From assembly GCA_014843695.1 (NCBI GenBank), contig CM026393.1:11304734-11368733 (forward strand): a stretch of 64,000 bases of DNA, read 5' to 3'. How positions within the stretch are numbered: the first letter of the stretch is position 1; the number at the start of each line of letters is the position of its first letter. Origin of the DNA: Archivesica marissinica. Taxonomy: Eukaryota; Mollusca; Bivalvia; Venerida; Vesicomyidae. A model generated the notes under the pieces. That model was not told the origin of the DNA. It ran no database searches and was given only the letters and a program-made list of their open reading frames with translations. The position numbers and the translations under genes were made by a program. Of the stretch, positions 41,720-55,400 are shown one piece after another.

Positions 41720-44408
41720 CTGCTTCCCATCATTGCCCAGTCTACAGCCCAGACTGCTTCCCATCATTATCCAGTCTACAGCCCAGACTGCTTCCCATCA
41801 TTGCCCAGTCTACAGCCCAGACTGCTTCCCATCATTGTCCAGACTGCTTCCCATCATTGTCCAGTCTACAGCCCAGACTGCTTCCCATCATTGTCCAGTC
41901 TACAGCCCAGACTGCTTCCCATCATTGTCCAGTCTACAACCCAGACAGCTTCCAATCATTGTCCAGTCTACAACCCAGACTGCTTCCCATCATTGTCCAG
42001 TCTACAGCCCAGACTGCTTCCCATCATTGTCCAGTCTACAGCCCAGACTGCTTCCCATCCTTGTCCAGTCTACACCCCATACTGCTTCCCATCATTGTCC
42101 AGTCTACAGCCCAGACTGCTTCCCACCCACCCCACTCCATCATTGTCCAGTCTACACCCAGACTGCTTCCCATCATTGTCCAGTCTACAGCCCAGACTGC
42201 TTCCCATCATTGTCCAGTCTACAGCCCAGACTGCTTCCCACTGCTTCCCATCATTGTCCAGTCTACAGCCCAGACTGCTTCCCATCTTGTCCAGTCTACA
42301 CCCAACTGCTTCCCATCATTGTCCACACACCCAACCCCCATCATTGTCCAGTCTACAGCCCTGACTGCTTCCCATCATTGTCCAGTCTACAGCCCAGACT
42401 GCTTCCCATCATTGTCCAGTCTACAACCCAGACAGCTTCCAATCATTGTCCAGTCTACAACCCAGACTGCTTCCCATCATTGTCCAGTCTACAGCCCAGA
42501 CTGCTTCCCATCATTGTCCAGTCTACAGCCCAGACTGCTTCCCATCCTTGTCCAGTCTACACCCCATACTGCTTCCCATCATTGTCCAGTCTACAGCCCA
42601 GACTGCTTCCCATCATTGTCCAGTCTACAGCCCTGACTGCTTCCCATCATTGTCCAGTCTACAGCCCAGACTGCTTCCCATCATTGACCAGTCTACAGCC
42701 CAGACTGCTTCCCATCATTGTCCAGTCTACAGCCCAGACTGCTTCCCATCATTGTCCAGTCTACAGCCCAGACTGCTTCCCATCATTGTCCAGACTGCTT
42801 CCCATCATTGTCCAGTCTACAGCCCAGACTGCTTCCCATCATTGTCCAGTCTACAGCCCAGACTGCTTCCCATCATTGTCCAGTCTACAACCCAGACAGC
42901 TTCCAATCATTGTCCAGTCTACAACCCAGACTGCTTCCCATCATTGTCCAGTCTACAGCCCAGACTGCTTCCCATCATTGTCCAGTCTACAGCCCAGACT
43001 GCTTCCCATCCTTGTCCAGTCTACACCCCATACTGCTTCCCATCATTGTCCAGTCTACAGCCCAGACTGCTTCCCATCATTGTCCAGTCTACAGCCCAGA
43101 CTGCTTCCCATCATTGTCCAGTCTACAGCCCTGACTGCTTCTCATCATTGTCCAGTCTACAGCCCAGACTGCTTCCCATCATTGACCAGTCTACAGCCCA
43201 GACTGCTTCCCATCATTGTCCAGTCTACAGCCCAGACTGCTTCCCATCATTGTCCAGTCTACATCCCAGACTGCTTCCCATCATTGACCAGTCTACAACC
43301 CAGACTGCTTCCCATCATTGTCCAGTCTACAGCCCAGACTGCTTCCCATCCTTGTCCAGTCTACACCCCAGACTGCTTCCCATCCTTGTCCAGTCTACAC
43401 CCCGGACTGCTTCCCATCCTTGTCCAGTCTACACCCCAGACTGCTTCCCATCCTTGTCCAGTCTACAGCCCAGACTGCTTCCCATCATAGACCAGTATAC
43501 AGCCCAGACTGCTTCCCATCCCACACACCCAACCCCCACACACACCCAACCCCCACATTGTCCAGTCTACACCCCAGAACTGCTTCCCATCATTGTCCAG
43601 TCTACAGCCCAGACTGCTTCCCATCATAGACCAGTATACAGCCCAGACTGCTTCCCATCCTTGTCCAGTCTACACCCCAGACTGCTTCCCATCCTTGTCC
43701 AGTCTACTCCCCAGACTGCTTCCCATCATAGACCAGTATACAGCCCAGACTGCTTCCCATCATTATCCAGTCTACAGTCCAGACTGCTTCCCATCATTGA
43801 CCAGTCTACAGCCCAGACTGCTTCCCATCATTGACCAGTCTACAGCCCAGACTGCTTCCCATCATTGTCCAGTCTACAGCCCAGACTGCTTCCCATCATA
43901 GACCAGTCTACAGCCCAGACTGCTTCCCATCATTGTCCAGTCTACAACCCAGACTGCTTCCCATCATTGCCCAGTCTACAGCCCAGACTGCTTCCCATCA
44001 TTGTCCAGTCTACAACCCAGACTGCTTCCCATCATTGCCCAGTCTACAGCCCAGACTGCTTCCCATCATTGTCCAGTCTACAACCCAGACTGCTTCCCAT
44101 CATTGTCCAGTCTACAGCCCAGACTGCTTCCCATCATTGTCCAGTCTACAGCCCAGACTGCTTCCCATCAATGTCCAGTCTACAACCCAGACTGCTTCCC
44201 ATCATTGCCCAGTCTACAGCCCAGACTGCTTCCCATCATTGTCCAGTCTACAACCCAGACTGCTTCCAATCATTGTCCAGTCTACAACCCAGACTGCTTC
44301 CCATCATTGCCCAGTCTACAGCCCAGACTGCTTCCCATCATAGACCAGTCTACAGCCTAGACTGCTTCCCATCATTGCCCAGTCTACAGCCCAGACTGCT
44401 TCCCATCA
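41720..44408. repeat. 34-bp tandem array
   Basis: About 79 units of GCTTCCCATCATTGTCCAGT and CTACAGCCCAGACT. Irregular islands near 42120-42350 and 43515-43560 contain CACACCCAACCCCCA. It starts 1.6 kb after the TRPM stop. No parent recognised. Confidence 0.95.
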
Positions 44409-44689
44409 TTATTTTATCACTTGTAATGAAGCTTAATTCCCAAGTAATATAATGTACATTGGTTGATATTGGAAACAGGTGCCCCGCAAGAGGTCTTCTT
44501 CACCTAGAATACAAAGAGTTAATGTAGGTTTAATTGTTGTTATATATCACATAGTCACTGTAGCTAGTTTTCACACACACACATACACACACATTTATAA
44601 CTTATTGTTAATGTTATTAACTTTTTACTCCACATAAACGCCATACAACAGCTTTATAGCTTACCACATAGAGCTTCCAATATAGAGAT

Positions 44690-45340
44690 CATTAATTGGG
44701 CCGTATTGAGTTTCTGATAATATCAACGTGTGGGGGAAACTTGGGGGTATTCTGAGTAACTATTGCTTATCATTAATCCTATTTATAGGCCTATTAGCAT
44801 GTGACTTAATTAATGACGTACTTGAATCAAAATCGAGGCACTGCAATGTTGATAAAACTTTATAATTGGCCGCCATTGTTTACTGGTCAATGGAACGATG
44901 AATAGTTTTTAAAAGTACCATGTGCGTCTGATTTGACATATTTACTCAAGATTTAAGTCGTCCTTACTTCAATTACACCGAATCAACGCTCTACCACCTA
45001 AACGTAATAGTTAAAATCCGCCATCTCATCGATATAACACAGAAATGGAAAATTATATGTTTGCCATGTAAATGAGGCTACGGGAGCATTCGTGTATTTT
45101 CGTAAATGATCGTGTATAATCGTGCCTGTTCGGGGATTTCCGAAAAGATTCCGTTTCTATTTTTAGCGATCGTATCTTGCAGATTAGAGTTGTCGTTCTT
45201 CATTCAATACCCTAGAAAATATGGGTGTAATGTAGGTGGCGTTACGTGCGGACCTGACAACCTGAGTTTCCCCAGGCTGTCATTTTGCCAGAAGTAAATT
45301 GGTGAAAAATCGACAGACTGGAACATAGGCTAATAGCCGC
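44690..45340. mobile_element. Long dispersed DNA element, copy 1
   Basis: About 650 bp shared with 62030-63122, including GGCCTATTAGCATGTGACTT, ATGTTGATAAAACTTTATAA, AATGAGGCTACGGGAGCATT and CCCCAGGCTGTCATTTTGCC. No coding capacity recognised. It ends near AGACTGGAACATAGGCTA. Confidence 0.65.
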
Positions 45341-45374
45341 CAGTCTACGCCTATGTTTATTCCCATAGATATTG

Positions 45375-46556
45375 AGCAATGTAGTACAGTATGCCTATTG
45401 CTTGTCAGCATTCTGCATGTAGTACAGTGTGCCTATTGCTTGCCAGCATTCCGCATGTAGTACAGTGTGCCTATTGCTTGCCAGCATTCTGCATGTAGTA
45501 CAGTGTGCCTATTGCTTGCCAGCATTCCGCATGTAGTACAGTGTGCCTATTGCTTGCCAGCATTCCACATGTAGTACAGTGTGCCTATTGCTTGCCAGCA
45601 TTCTGCATGTAGTACAGTGTGCCTATTGCTTGCCAGCATTCCGCATGTAGTACAGTGTGCCTATTGCTTGCCAGCATTCCGCATGTAGTACAGTGTGCCT
45701 ATTGCTTGCCAGCATTCCGCATGTAGTACAGTGTGCCTATTGCTTGCCAGCATTCCGCATGTAGTACAGTGTGCCTATTGCTTGCCAGCATTCCGCATGT
45801 AGTACAGTGTGCCTATTGCTTGCCAGCATTCTGCATGTAGTACAGTGTGCCTATTGCTTGCCAGCATTCCGCATGTAGTACAGTGTGCCTATTGCTTGCC
45901 AGCATTCTGCATGTAGTACAGTGTGCCTATTGCTTGCCAGCATTCTGCATGTAGTACAGTGTGCCTATTGCTTGCCAGCATTCCGCATGTAGTACAGTGT
46001 GCCTATTGCTTGCCAGCATTCTGCATGTAGTACAGTGTGCCTATTGCTTGCCAGCAGTTTGCATGTAGTACAGTGTGCCTATTGCTTGCCAGCATTCTGC
46101 ATGTAGTACAGTGTGCCTATTGCTTGCCAGCAGTTTGCATGTAGTACAGTGTGCCTATTGCTTGCCAGCATTCTGCATGTAGTACAGTGTGCCTATTGCT
46201 TGTCAGCATTCTGCATGTAGTACAGTGTGCCTATTGCTTGCCAGCATTCCGCATGTAGTACAGTGTGCCTATTGCTTGCCAGCATTCCGCATGTAGTACA
46301 GTGTGCCTATTGCTTGCCAGCATTCCGCATGTAGTACAGTGTGCCTATTGCTTGCCAGCATTCCGCATGTAGTACAGTGTGCCTATTGCTTGCCAGCATT
46401 CCGCATGTAGTACAGTGTGCCTATTGCTTACCAGCATTCCGCATGTAGTACAGTGTGCCTATTGCTTGCCAGCATTCCGCATGTAGTACAGTGTGCCTAT
46501 TGCTTGCCAGCAGTCTGCATGTAGTACAGTGTGCCTATTGCTTGCCAGCATTCCGC
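45375..46556. repeat. 38-bp tandem array
   Basis: About 31 units of CATGTAGTACAGTGTGCCTA and TTGCTTGCCAGCATTCCG, very uniform. Variants TTCTG/TTCCG/GTTTG alternate. Confidence 0.95.
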
Positions 46557-46854
46557 AGAGATAAAATGAGTAATTGGCATCTACTGTGGAGTAGAGGGTT
46601 AAAATAAATCATAAATATGCAAATGTCTCACAGCTACATTGTTATAGTAGTATAGATACATATATACATGTACTGGTGTATAATGCGCAGTAGATAAAAT
46701 GGATGAGGATTTCAGGAAGAAATGTGCGCACTATACATAGCTAATATAAATACGGTATACATTATACAGACGAGTGAAATATTTGCCGTTCTTCATGCTA
46801 ATTTTAAGCGTTTCAACAGATTTATGGCCAGGCAATCATGCAACATGAATTAAT
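46557..46854. other. Intergenic sequence, nothing recognised
   Basis: No open frame, repeat or RNA seen between the 38-bp array and a SINE. Confidence 0.5.
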
Positions 46855-47083
46855 AGTTTATTCAAATTTACTTTAGCTCAATTGCGAAACAAGTTTTTGC
46901 AACTTATATTAATCACGCATGAGACCTCATTCCTGGTGGAATCCATCTCCACGAGGGAGAGAGAAGAACCAATGTGGAACTTAAATGCCTTGCCTAAGGA
47001 CACAATCGTAACGGCTCCAGCGGAGAACTCTGGGCCTTTCCTCCTGAAGCGAACGCACTACCACTGCGCTATTACGACTTCCA
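46855..47083 (-). mobile_element. SINE family 1
   Basis: Reverse copy, tail AGTTTATTCAAATTTACTTT and head CTGCGCTATTACGACTTCC. Confidence 0.8.
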
Positions 47084-47424
47084 CGAATAATAAACATCCA
47101 TTAATAAAGTTTTTGGTGATTTTGTAACTAAATAGCACACAAGTCAGTTTATATATGTAAAAGTTCTTCAAAAATTTCACTTTAAACATTAGTAAATTGT
47201 TAAAGAAGACTGGAAATATCAGACAGAAATATGTAATCATCGGATTATCCGCTTATTAGAATATTGCGATGTGCTAAGTAAGGGCACAATGCAGCTCTAA
47301 TTGTTATGATAAGCCTATTACTGTATTATATGCTTTATAGTGCTTGTCATTGTCTAAGCTCAGTTTTGCTGCTTGATGAATTATATTATTTAATGTATAC
47401 AGGACATTGACTATTGTCTGCTCG

Positions 47425-48050
47425 TTGTGACGTCTTTGTCGAGCCGACCTGGGCATTGTGACGTCCTTGTCGGGCGGACCTGGGCATTGTGACGTCCTTG
47501 TCGAGCAGACCTGGGCATTGTGACATCCTTGTCGAGCGGACCTGGGCATTGTGACATCCTTGTCAAGCGGACCTGGACATTGTGACGTCCTTGTCGAGCA
47601 GACTTGGGCATTGTGACGTCCTTTTCAAGCGGACCTGGGCATTGTGACGTCCTTTTCGAGCGGACCTGGGCATTGTGACGTCCTTGTCGAGCAGACCTGG
47701 GCATTGTGACGTCCTTGTCGAGCGGACCTGGGCATTGTGACGTCCTTGTCCAGCGGACCTGGACATTGTGACGTCCTTGTCGAGCGGACCTGGGCATTGT
47801 GACGTCCTTGTCCAGCGGACCTGGACATTGTGACGTCCTTGTCGAGCGGACCTGGGCATTGTGACGTCCTTGTCGAGTGGACCTGGGCATTGTGACGTCC
47901 TTGTCGAGCGGACCTGGACATTGTGACGTCCTTGTCGAGCAGACCTGGGCATTGTGACGTCCTTGTCGAGCAGACCTGGGCATTGTGACGTCCTTGTCGA
48001 GCGGACTTGGACATTGTGACATCCTTGTCGAGCGGACCTGGGCATTGTGA
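47425..48050. repeat. 31-bp tandem array
   Basis: About 20 units of CATTGTGACGTCCTTGTCGA and GCGGACCTGGG. It is more GC-rich than its surroundings and carries a TGACGTC word (CRE-like palindrome) in most units. Confidence 0.94.
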
Positions 48051-48359
48051 CGTAGCTGGTCATGCCCGTATGTGATGGCTTATGTTACCTGGTTCAATAA
48101 CCTTAGTATCTAGTATCATTGTCCATTCTCTATCATATGCACGGTAGATTTGTTATACGATTGTGATCGATTGTTACCTACAGGTATATAGAGCAATAAA
48201 ATATTATCAATTATTTGTCTGTTTGTTTGTCGAGGTCCGAGATATCGCCTGATCATGTGACTAGTGGGAGGAGCTATAGTCTCATTGGCATCCTGTTAAT
48301 TGAAAACTACTGTACACTTTTTTATGTATTTGTAACAAATGTTTGCCTATAATATAATG

Positions 48360-48610
48360 CTGTCCGATTATCGCAGTGGTTAGCGCTCTCGTTTCTCACC
48401 AATGCAACCCGGATTCGCTCCTCGGACCTGGAAGTACATGTTTGTGATATGGTAGGTGGTCGACAGATCGGACAGGTGGGTTTTCTCCGGGTACTCCGGT
48501 TTCCTCCCACACGAATGACCACATATATGCTTTCATCCGCGCCAACGAGAGCGTTTAATATAAGTTGTTAAAACTTGCTTCGCAATCGTTGTAAAAGAAA
48601 TAAAGTTTAA
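48360..48610 (+). mobile_element. SINE family 4
   Basis: tRNA-like head with box A-like TCGCAGTGGTTAGCG, body GGTTTTCTCCGGGTACTCCG, and tail TAATATAAGTTGTTAAAACT. The tail is nearly the same as the family 1 tail although head and body differ. It ends about 100 bp before gene 2. Confidence 0.72.
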
Positions 48611-48715
48611 CAAGTCAGTTACTGTTGATTGCGCAACATTGTACGTCATTTTTTCAATGGAATGGAAGACATCTGTAATAATTGCTTCTTCTGTAGTACA
48701 CTGTACTTGTTTCAG

Positions 48716-49498
48716 ATGAGGTCTGGTTCAGGATTGTTTGTTCTACCTGCAAAGACACCTGCAGATACCAGTACTATGAAGAGCATTGCAGAAACAGAAA
48801 CTGACAATAAACAAATGGAGGCTGGAAGAAGTCAGATAGAAGAAATGAAAGACACGGAGACAGCTGAAAATCATATGCCAAAAGAAAGAAATGAAGATAT
48901 AAGAACAGAAAACATAGAAACTAAGGAAGGGAAACTAGTGTTTAGTAAAGCTACAGATGAGGCTGTTGATGAAGTGAATGACAGTACTGTGAACATGCTT
49001 AGTGAAAAGGAACAGAAGAAATTGGAGAAGTTGAGAAGAAAAGATGAGAGACGCATGCGGAAAGACGAAAAGAAGGCTAGAAGGGAGAAAAGTAAGGAAA
49101 GATGTGAAGATCTGAAGGTGCTCACGGAAAATGGAGATGGGTTAGCACATGATACAAGTGCTGGAATCAATGATGTTAATCAGCCACATGGGGAAGATAA
49201 CACAGCAAAAATGAGTGTTTCTTTTCACCTAGGAGATTCTGTTGTTAAACCTGGAATAGATAGAGATTCAATGCGACTTCAGTTGATGAAATCCCACCCA
49301 CATACTGCTCTAGATAGTGCTAGATCCCCTGAGATTATGACACAAGCGGAGTTGGTCGATGTAAACAAGGTGACCGACTTTAACAAACGGTGGAATATAG
49401 CGGAGGTGGAGCTTGAGCAACCTAGAAGGAAGGAACCTGCATGGTCTCCGTACAAACATATGAAAGATGGCAGTGATGATGATAGAGGTGCAGCTAAG
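48716..49498 (+). CDS. Gene 2 large exon
   Basis: 261 codons, open from the ATG at 48716 to the donor AAG/GTTAGA at 49499. The frame is also open upstream to 48629 but is interrupted by a good acceptor (TGTTTCAG) directly before the ATG. Low-complexity acidic and basic stretches are followed by a compact segment with W residues (RWNIAEVELE, PAWSPYKH). Codon use is even and the sequence is free of repeats, unlike the surrounding DNA. Confidence 0.72.
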
Positions 49499-52400
49499 GT
49501 TAGAACATGCATTGAATTTGTATTTAGAGTGAAAATGCTGAAGACTCAGATTTTGTTCTGTATTAGTATCTTGTACTGAGGGCCTAAGAGACTTTCTCAT
49601 TACAGTTGTTGACTTCCTATGATATACCAACTATCGCTGTAGTGGTGTTGAAAATCTGACCGGGGTGAGGAGGGGATTGCTATCCAACAGTGCCTGAAAT
49701 ACAGCCTGCATGTGCCACTGGATTTCGTTCAGCAATACAAGCTAGAAAATCCCCATATTAAATACATTGTGACTTTATGCCCAAATACCAAAAACACATA
49801 AACATTGTGACTTTATGCCCAAATATACAAAAACACATAAACATTGTGACTTTATGCCCAAATATACAAAAACACATAAACATTGTGACTTTATGCCCAA
49901 ATATACAAAAACACATAAACATTGTGACTTTATGCCCAAATATACAAAAACACATAAACATTGTGACTTTATGCCCAAATATACAAAAACACATAAACAT
50001 TGAGACTTTATGCCCAAATATACAAAAACACATAAACATTGTGACTTTATGCCCAAATATACAAAAACACATAAACATTGTGACTTTATGCCCAAATATA
50101 CAAAAACACATAAATGTTGTGACTTTATGCCCAAATATACAAAAACACATAAACATTCTGAATTTATGCCCAAATATACAAAAACACATAAACATTGTGA
50201 CTTTATGCCCAAATATACAAAAACACATAAACATTGTGACTTTATGCCCAAATATACAAAAACACATAAACGTTGTGACTTTATGCCCAAATATACAAAA
50301 ACACATAAACGTTGTGACTTTATGCCCAAATATACAAAAACACATAAACATTGTGACTTTATGCCCAAATATACAAAAACACATAAACGTTCATACTTTA
50401 TGCCCAAATATACAAAAACACAAACATTCTGACTTTATGCCCAAATACACAAAAACACATAAACATTGTGACTTTATGCCCAAATATACAAAAACACATA
50501 AACGTTCATACTTTATGCCCAAATATACAAAAACACATAAACATTGTGACTTTATGCCCAAATACACAAAAACACATAAACATTCTGACTTTATGCCTAA
50601 ATATACAAAAACACATAAACATTGTGACTTTATGCCCAAATATACAAAAACACATAAACGTTCTGACTTTATGCCCAAATATACAAAAACACATAAACGT
50701 TGTGACTTTATGCCCAAATATACAAAAACACATAAACATTGTGACTTTATGCCCAAATATACAAAAACACATAAACGTTCATACTTTATGCCCAAATACA
50801 CAAAAACACATAAACATTGTGACTTTATGCCCAAATATACAAAAACACATAAACGTTCATACTTTATGCCCAAATATACAAAAACACATAAACATTGTGA
50901 CTTTATGCCCAAATATACAAAAACACATAAACATTCATACTTTATGCCCAAATATACAAAAACACATAAACATTGTGACTTTATGCCCAAATATACAAAA
51001 ACACATAAACGTTCATACTTTATGCCCAAATATACAAAAACACATAAACGTTGTGACTTTATGCCCAAATACACAAAAACAATAAACATTGTGACTTTAT
51101 GCCCAAATATACAAAAACACATAAACATTGTGACTTTATGCCCAAATATACAAAAACACATAAACATTGTGACTTTATGCCCAAATATACAAAAACACAT
51201 AAACATTGTGACTTTATGCCCAAATATACAAAAACACATAAACGTTCATACTTTATGCCCAAATACACAAAAACACATAAACATTGTGACTTTATGCCCA
51301 AATATACAAAAACACATAAACGTTCATACTTTATGCCCAAATATACAAAACACATAAACATTGTGACTTTATGCCCAAATACACAAAAACACATAAACAT
51401 TGTGACTTTATGCCCAAATATACAAAAACACATAAACATTCATACTTTATGCCCAAATATACAAAAACACATAAACATTGTGACTTTATGCCCAAATATA
51501 CAAAAACACATAAACGTTCATACTTTATGCCCAAATATACAAAAACACATAAACGTTGTGACTTTATGCCCAAATACACATAAACATTGTGACTTTATGC
51601 CCAAATATACAAAAACACATAAACATTGTGACTTTATGCCCAAATATACAAAAACACATAAACATTGTGACTTTATGCCCAAATACACAAAAACACATAA
51701 ACATTGTGACTTTATGCCCAAATATACAAAAACACATAAACATTCATACTTTATGCCCAAATATACAAAAACACATAAACATTGTGACTTTATGCCCAAA
51801 TATACAAAAACACATAAACGTTCATACTTTATGCCCAAATATACAAAAACACATAAACGTTGTGACTTTATGCCCAAATACACAAAAACACATAAACATT
51901 GTGACTTTATGCCCAAATATACAAAAACACATAAACATTGTGACTTTATGCCCAAATATACAAAAACACATAAACGTTCATACTTTATGCCCAAATACAC
52001 AAAAACACATAAACATTGTGACTTTATGCCCAAATATACAAAAACACATAAACGTTCATACTTTATGCCCAAATATACAAAAACACATAAACATTGTGAC
52101 TTTATGCCCAAATACACAAAAACACATAAACATTGTGACTTTATGCCCAAATATACAAAAACACATAAACATTCATACTTTATGCCCAAATATACAAAAA
52201 CACATAAACATTGTGACTTTATGCCCAAATATACAAAAACACATAAACGTTCATACTTTATGCCCAAATATACAAAAACACATAAACATTGTGACTTTAT
52301 GCCCAAATATACAAAAACACATAAACATTGTGACTTTATGCCCAAATATACAAAAACACATAAACGTTCATACTTTATGCCCAAATATACAAAAACACAA

Positions 52401-55400
52401 ACATTCTGACTTTATGCCCAAATACACAAAAACACATAAACATTGTGACTTTATGCCCAAATATACAAAAACACATAAACGTTCATACTTTATGCCCAAA
52501 TATACAAAAACACATAAACATTGTGACTTTATGCCCAAATACACAAAAACACATAAACATTCTGACTTTATGCCTAAATATACAAAAACACATAAACATT
52601 GTGACTTTATGCCCAAATATACAAAAACACATAAACGTTCTGACTTTATGCCCAAATATACAAAAACACATAAACGTTGTGACTTTATGCCCAAATATAC
52701 AAAAACACATAAACATTGTGACTTTATGCCCAAATATACAAAAACACATAAACGTTCATACTTTATGCCCAAATACACAAAAACACATAAACATTGTGAC
52801 TTTATGCCCAAATATACAAAAACACATAAACGTTCATACTTTATGCCCAAATATACAAAAACACATAAACATTGTGACTTTATGCCCAATATACAAAAAA
52901 ACACATAAACATTCATACTTTATGCCCAAATATACAAAACACATAAACATGTGACTTTATGCCCAATATACAAAAACACATAAACGTTCATACTTTATGC
53001 CCAAATATACAAAAACACATAAACGTTGTGACTTTATGCCCAAATACACAAAAACACATAAACATTGTGACTTTATGCCCAAATATACAAAAACACATAA
53101 ACATTGTGACTTTATGCCCAAATATACAAAAACACATAAACATTGTGACTTTATGCCCAAATATACAAAAACACATAAACATTGTGACTTTATGCCCAAA
53201 TATACAAAAACACATAAACGTTCATACTTTATGCCCAAATACACAAAAACACATAAACATTGTGACTTTATGCCCAAATATACAAAAACACATAAACGTT
53301 CATACTTTATGCCCAAATATACAAAAACACATAAACATTGTGACTTTATGCCCAAATACACAAAAACACATAAACATTCATACTTTATGCCCAAATATAC
53401 AAAAACACATAAACATTGTGNNNNNNNNNNNNNNNNNNNNNNNNNNNNNNNNNNNNNNNNNNNNNNNNNNNNNNNNNNNNNNNNNNNNNNNNNNNNNNNN
53501 NNNNNNNNNNNNNNNNNNNNNNNNNNNNNNNNNNNNNNNNNNNNNNNNNNNNNNNNNNNNNNNNNNNNNNNNNNNNNNNNNNNNNNNNNNNNNNNNNNNN
53601 NNNNNNNNNNNNNNNNNNNNNNNNNNNNNNNNNNNNNNNNNNNNNNNNNNNNNNNNNNNNNNNNNNNNNNNNNNNNNNNNNNNNNNNNNNNNNNNNNNNN
53701 NNNNNNNNNNNNNNNNNNNNNNNNNNNNNNNNNNNNNNNNNNNNNNNNNNNNNNNNNNNNNNNNNNNNNNNNNNNNNNNNNNNNNNNNNNNNNNNNNNNN
53801 NNNNNNNNNNNNNNNNNNNNNNNNNNNNNNNNNNNNNNNNNNNNNNNNNNNNNNNNNNNNNNNNNNNNNNNNNNNNNNNNNNNNNNNNNNNNNNNNNNNN
53901 NNNNNNNNNNNNNNNNNNNNNNNNNNNNNNNNNNNNNNNNNNNNNNNNNNNNNNNNNNNNNNNNNNNNNNNNNNNNNNNNNNNNNNNNNNNNNNNNNNNN
54001 NNNNNNNNNNNNNNNNNNNNNNNNNNNNNNNNNNNNNNNNNNNNNNNNNNNNNNNNNNNNNNNNNNNNNNNNNNNNNNNNNNNNNNNNNNNNNNNNNNNN
54101 NNNNNNNNNNNNNNNNNNNNNNNNNNNNNNNNNNNNNNNNNNNNNNNNNNNNNNNNNNNNNNNNNNNNNNNNNNNNNNNNNNNNNNNNNNNNNNNNNNNN
54201 NNNNNNNNNNNNNNNNNNNNNNNNNNNNNNNNNNNNNNNNNNNNNNNNNNNNNNNNNNNNNNNNNNNNNNNNNNNNNNNNNNNNNNNNNNNNNNNNNNNN
54301 NNNNNNNNNNNNNNNNNNNNNNNNNNNNNNNNNNNNNNNNNNNNNNNNNNNNNNNNNNNNNNNNNNNNNNNNNNNNNNNNNNNNNNNNNNNNNNNNNNNN
54401 NNNNNNNNNNNNNNNNNNNNAATATACAAAACACATAAACATTGTGACTTTATGCCCAAATATACAAAAACACATAAACATTCATACTTTATGCCAAATA
54501 TACAAAACACATAAACATTGTGACTTTATGCCCAAATATACAAAAACACATAAACGTTCATACTTTATGCCCAAATATACAAAACACATAAACGTTGTGA
54601 CTTTATGCCCAAATATACAAAAACACATAAACATTGTGACTTTATGCCCAAATATACAAAAACACATAAACATTGTGACTTTATGCCCAAATACACAAAA
54701 ACACATAAACATTGTGACTTTATGCCCAAATATACAAAAACACATAAACGTTCATACTTTATGCCCAAATATACAAAAACACATAAACATTGTGACTTTA
54801 TGCCCAAATATACAAAAACACATAAACATTCATACTTTATGCCCAAATATACAAAAACACATAAACATTGTGACTTTATGCCAAATATACAAAACACATA
54901 AACGTTCATACTTTATGCCCAAATATACAAAAACACATAAACGTTGTGACTTTATGCCAAATACACAAAAACACATAAACATTGTGACTTTATGCCCAAA
55001 TATACAAAAACACATAAACATTGTGACTTTATGCCCAAATATACAAAAACACATAAACATTGTGACTTTATGCCCAAATATACAAAAACACATAAACATT
55101 GTGACTTTATGCCCAAATATACAAAACACATAAACATTCATACTTTATGCCCAAATATACAAAAACACATAAACATTGTGACTTTATGCCCAAATATACA
55201 AAAACACATAAACGTTCATACTTTATGCCCAAATATACAAAAACACATAAACGTTGTGACTTTATGCCCAAATACACAAAAACACATAAACATTGTGACT
55301 TTATGCCCAAATATACAAAAACACATAAACATTGTGACTTTATGCCCAAATATACAAAAACACATAAACATTGTGACTTTATGCCCAAATATACAAAAAC

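Noticed and set aside
41659..44452. Proline- and serine-rich open frames over the 34-bp array, looking like a mucin
   Set aside because: Three frames are open over the same DNA, breaks follow unit-length changes, and no signal peptide or flanking exon is seen.
48871..49170. Minus-strand frame rich in Ser and Phe opposite the gene 2 exon
   Set aside because: It is a shadow of the lysine- and glutamate-rich coding strand, and no splice or start signals support it.
40109..49498. Gene 2 as an alternative 3' end of the TRPM gene
   Set aside because: TRPM exon 37308 ends in phase 1, whereas the gene 2 exon begins in phase 0 with an ATG, and its content does not resemble any TRPM C-terminus.
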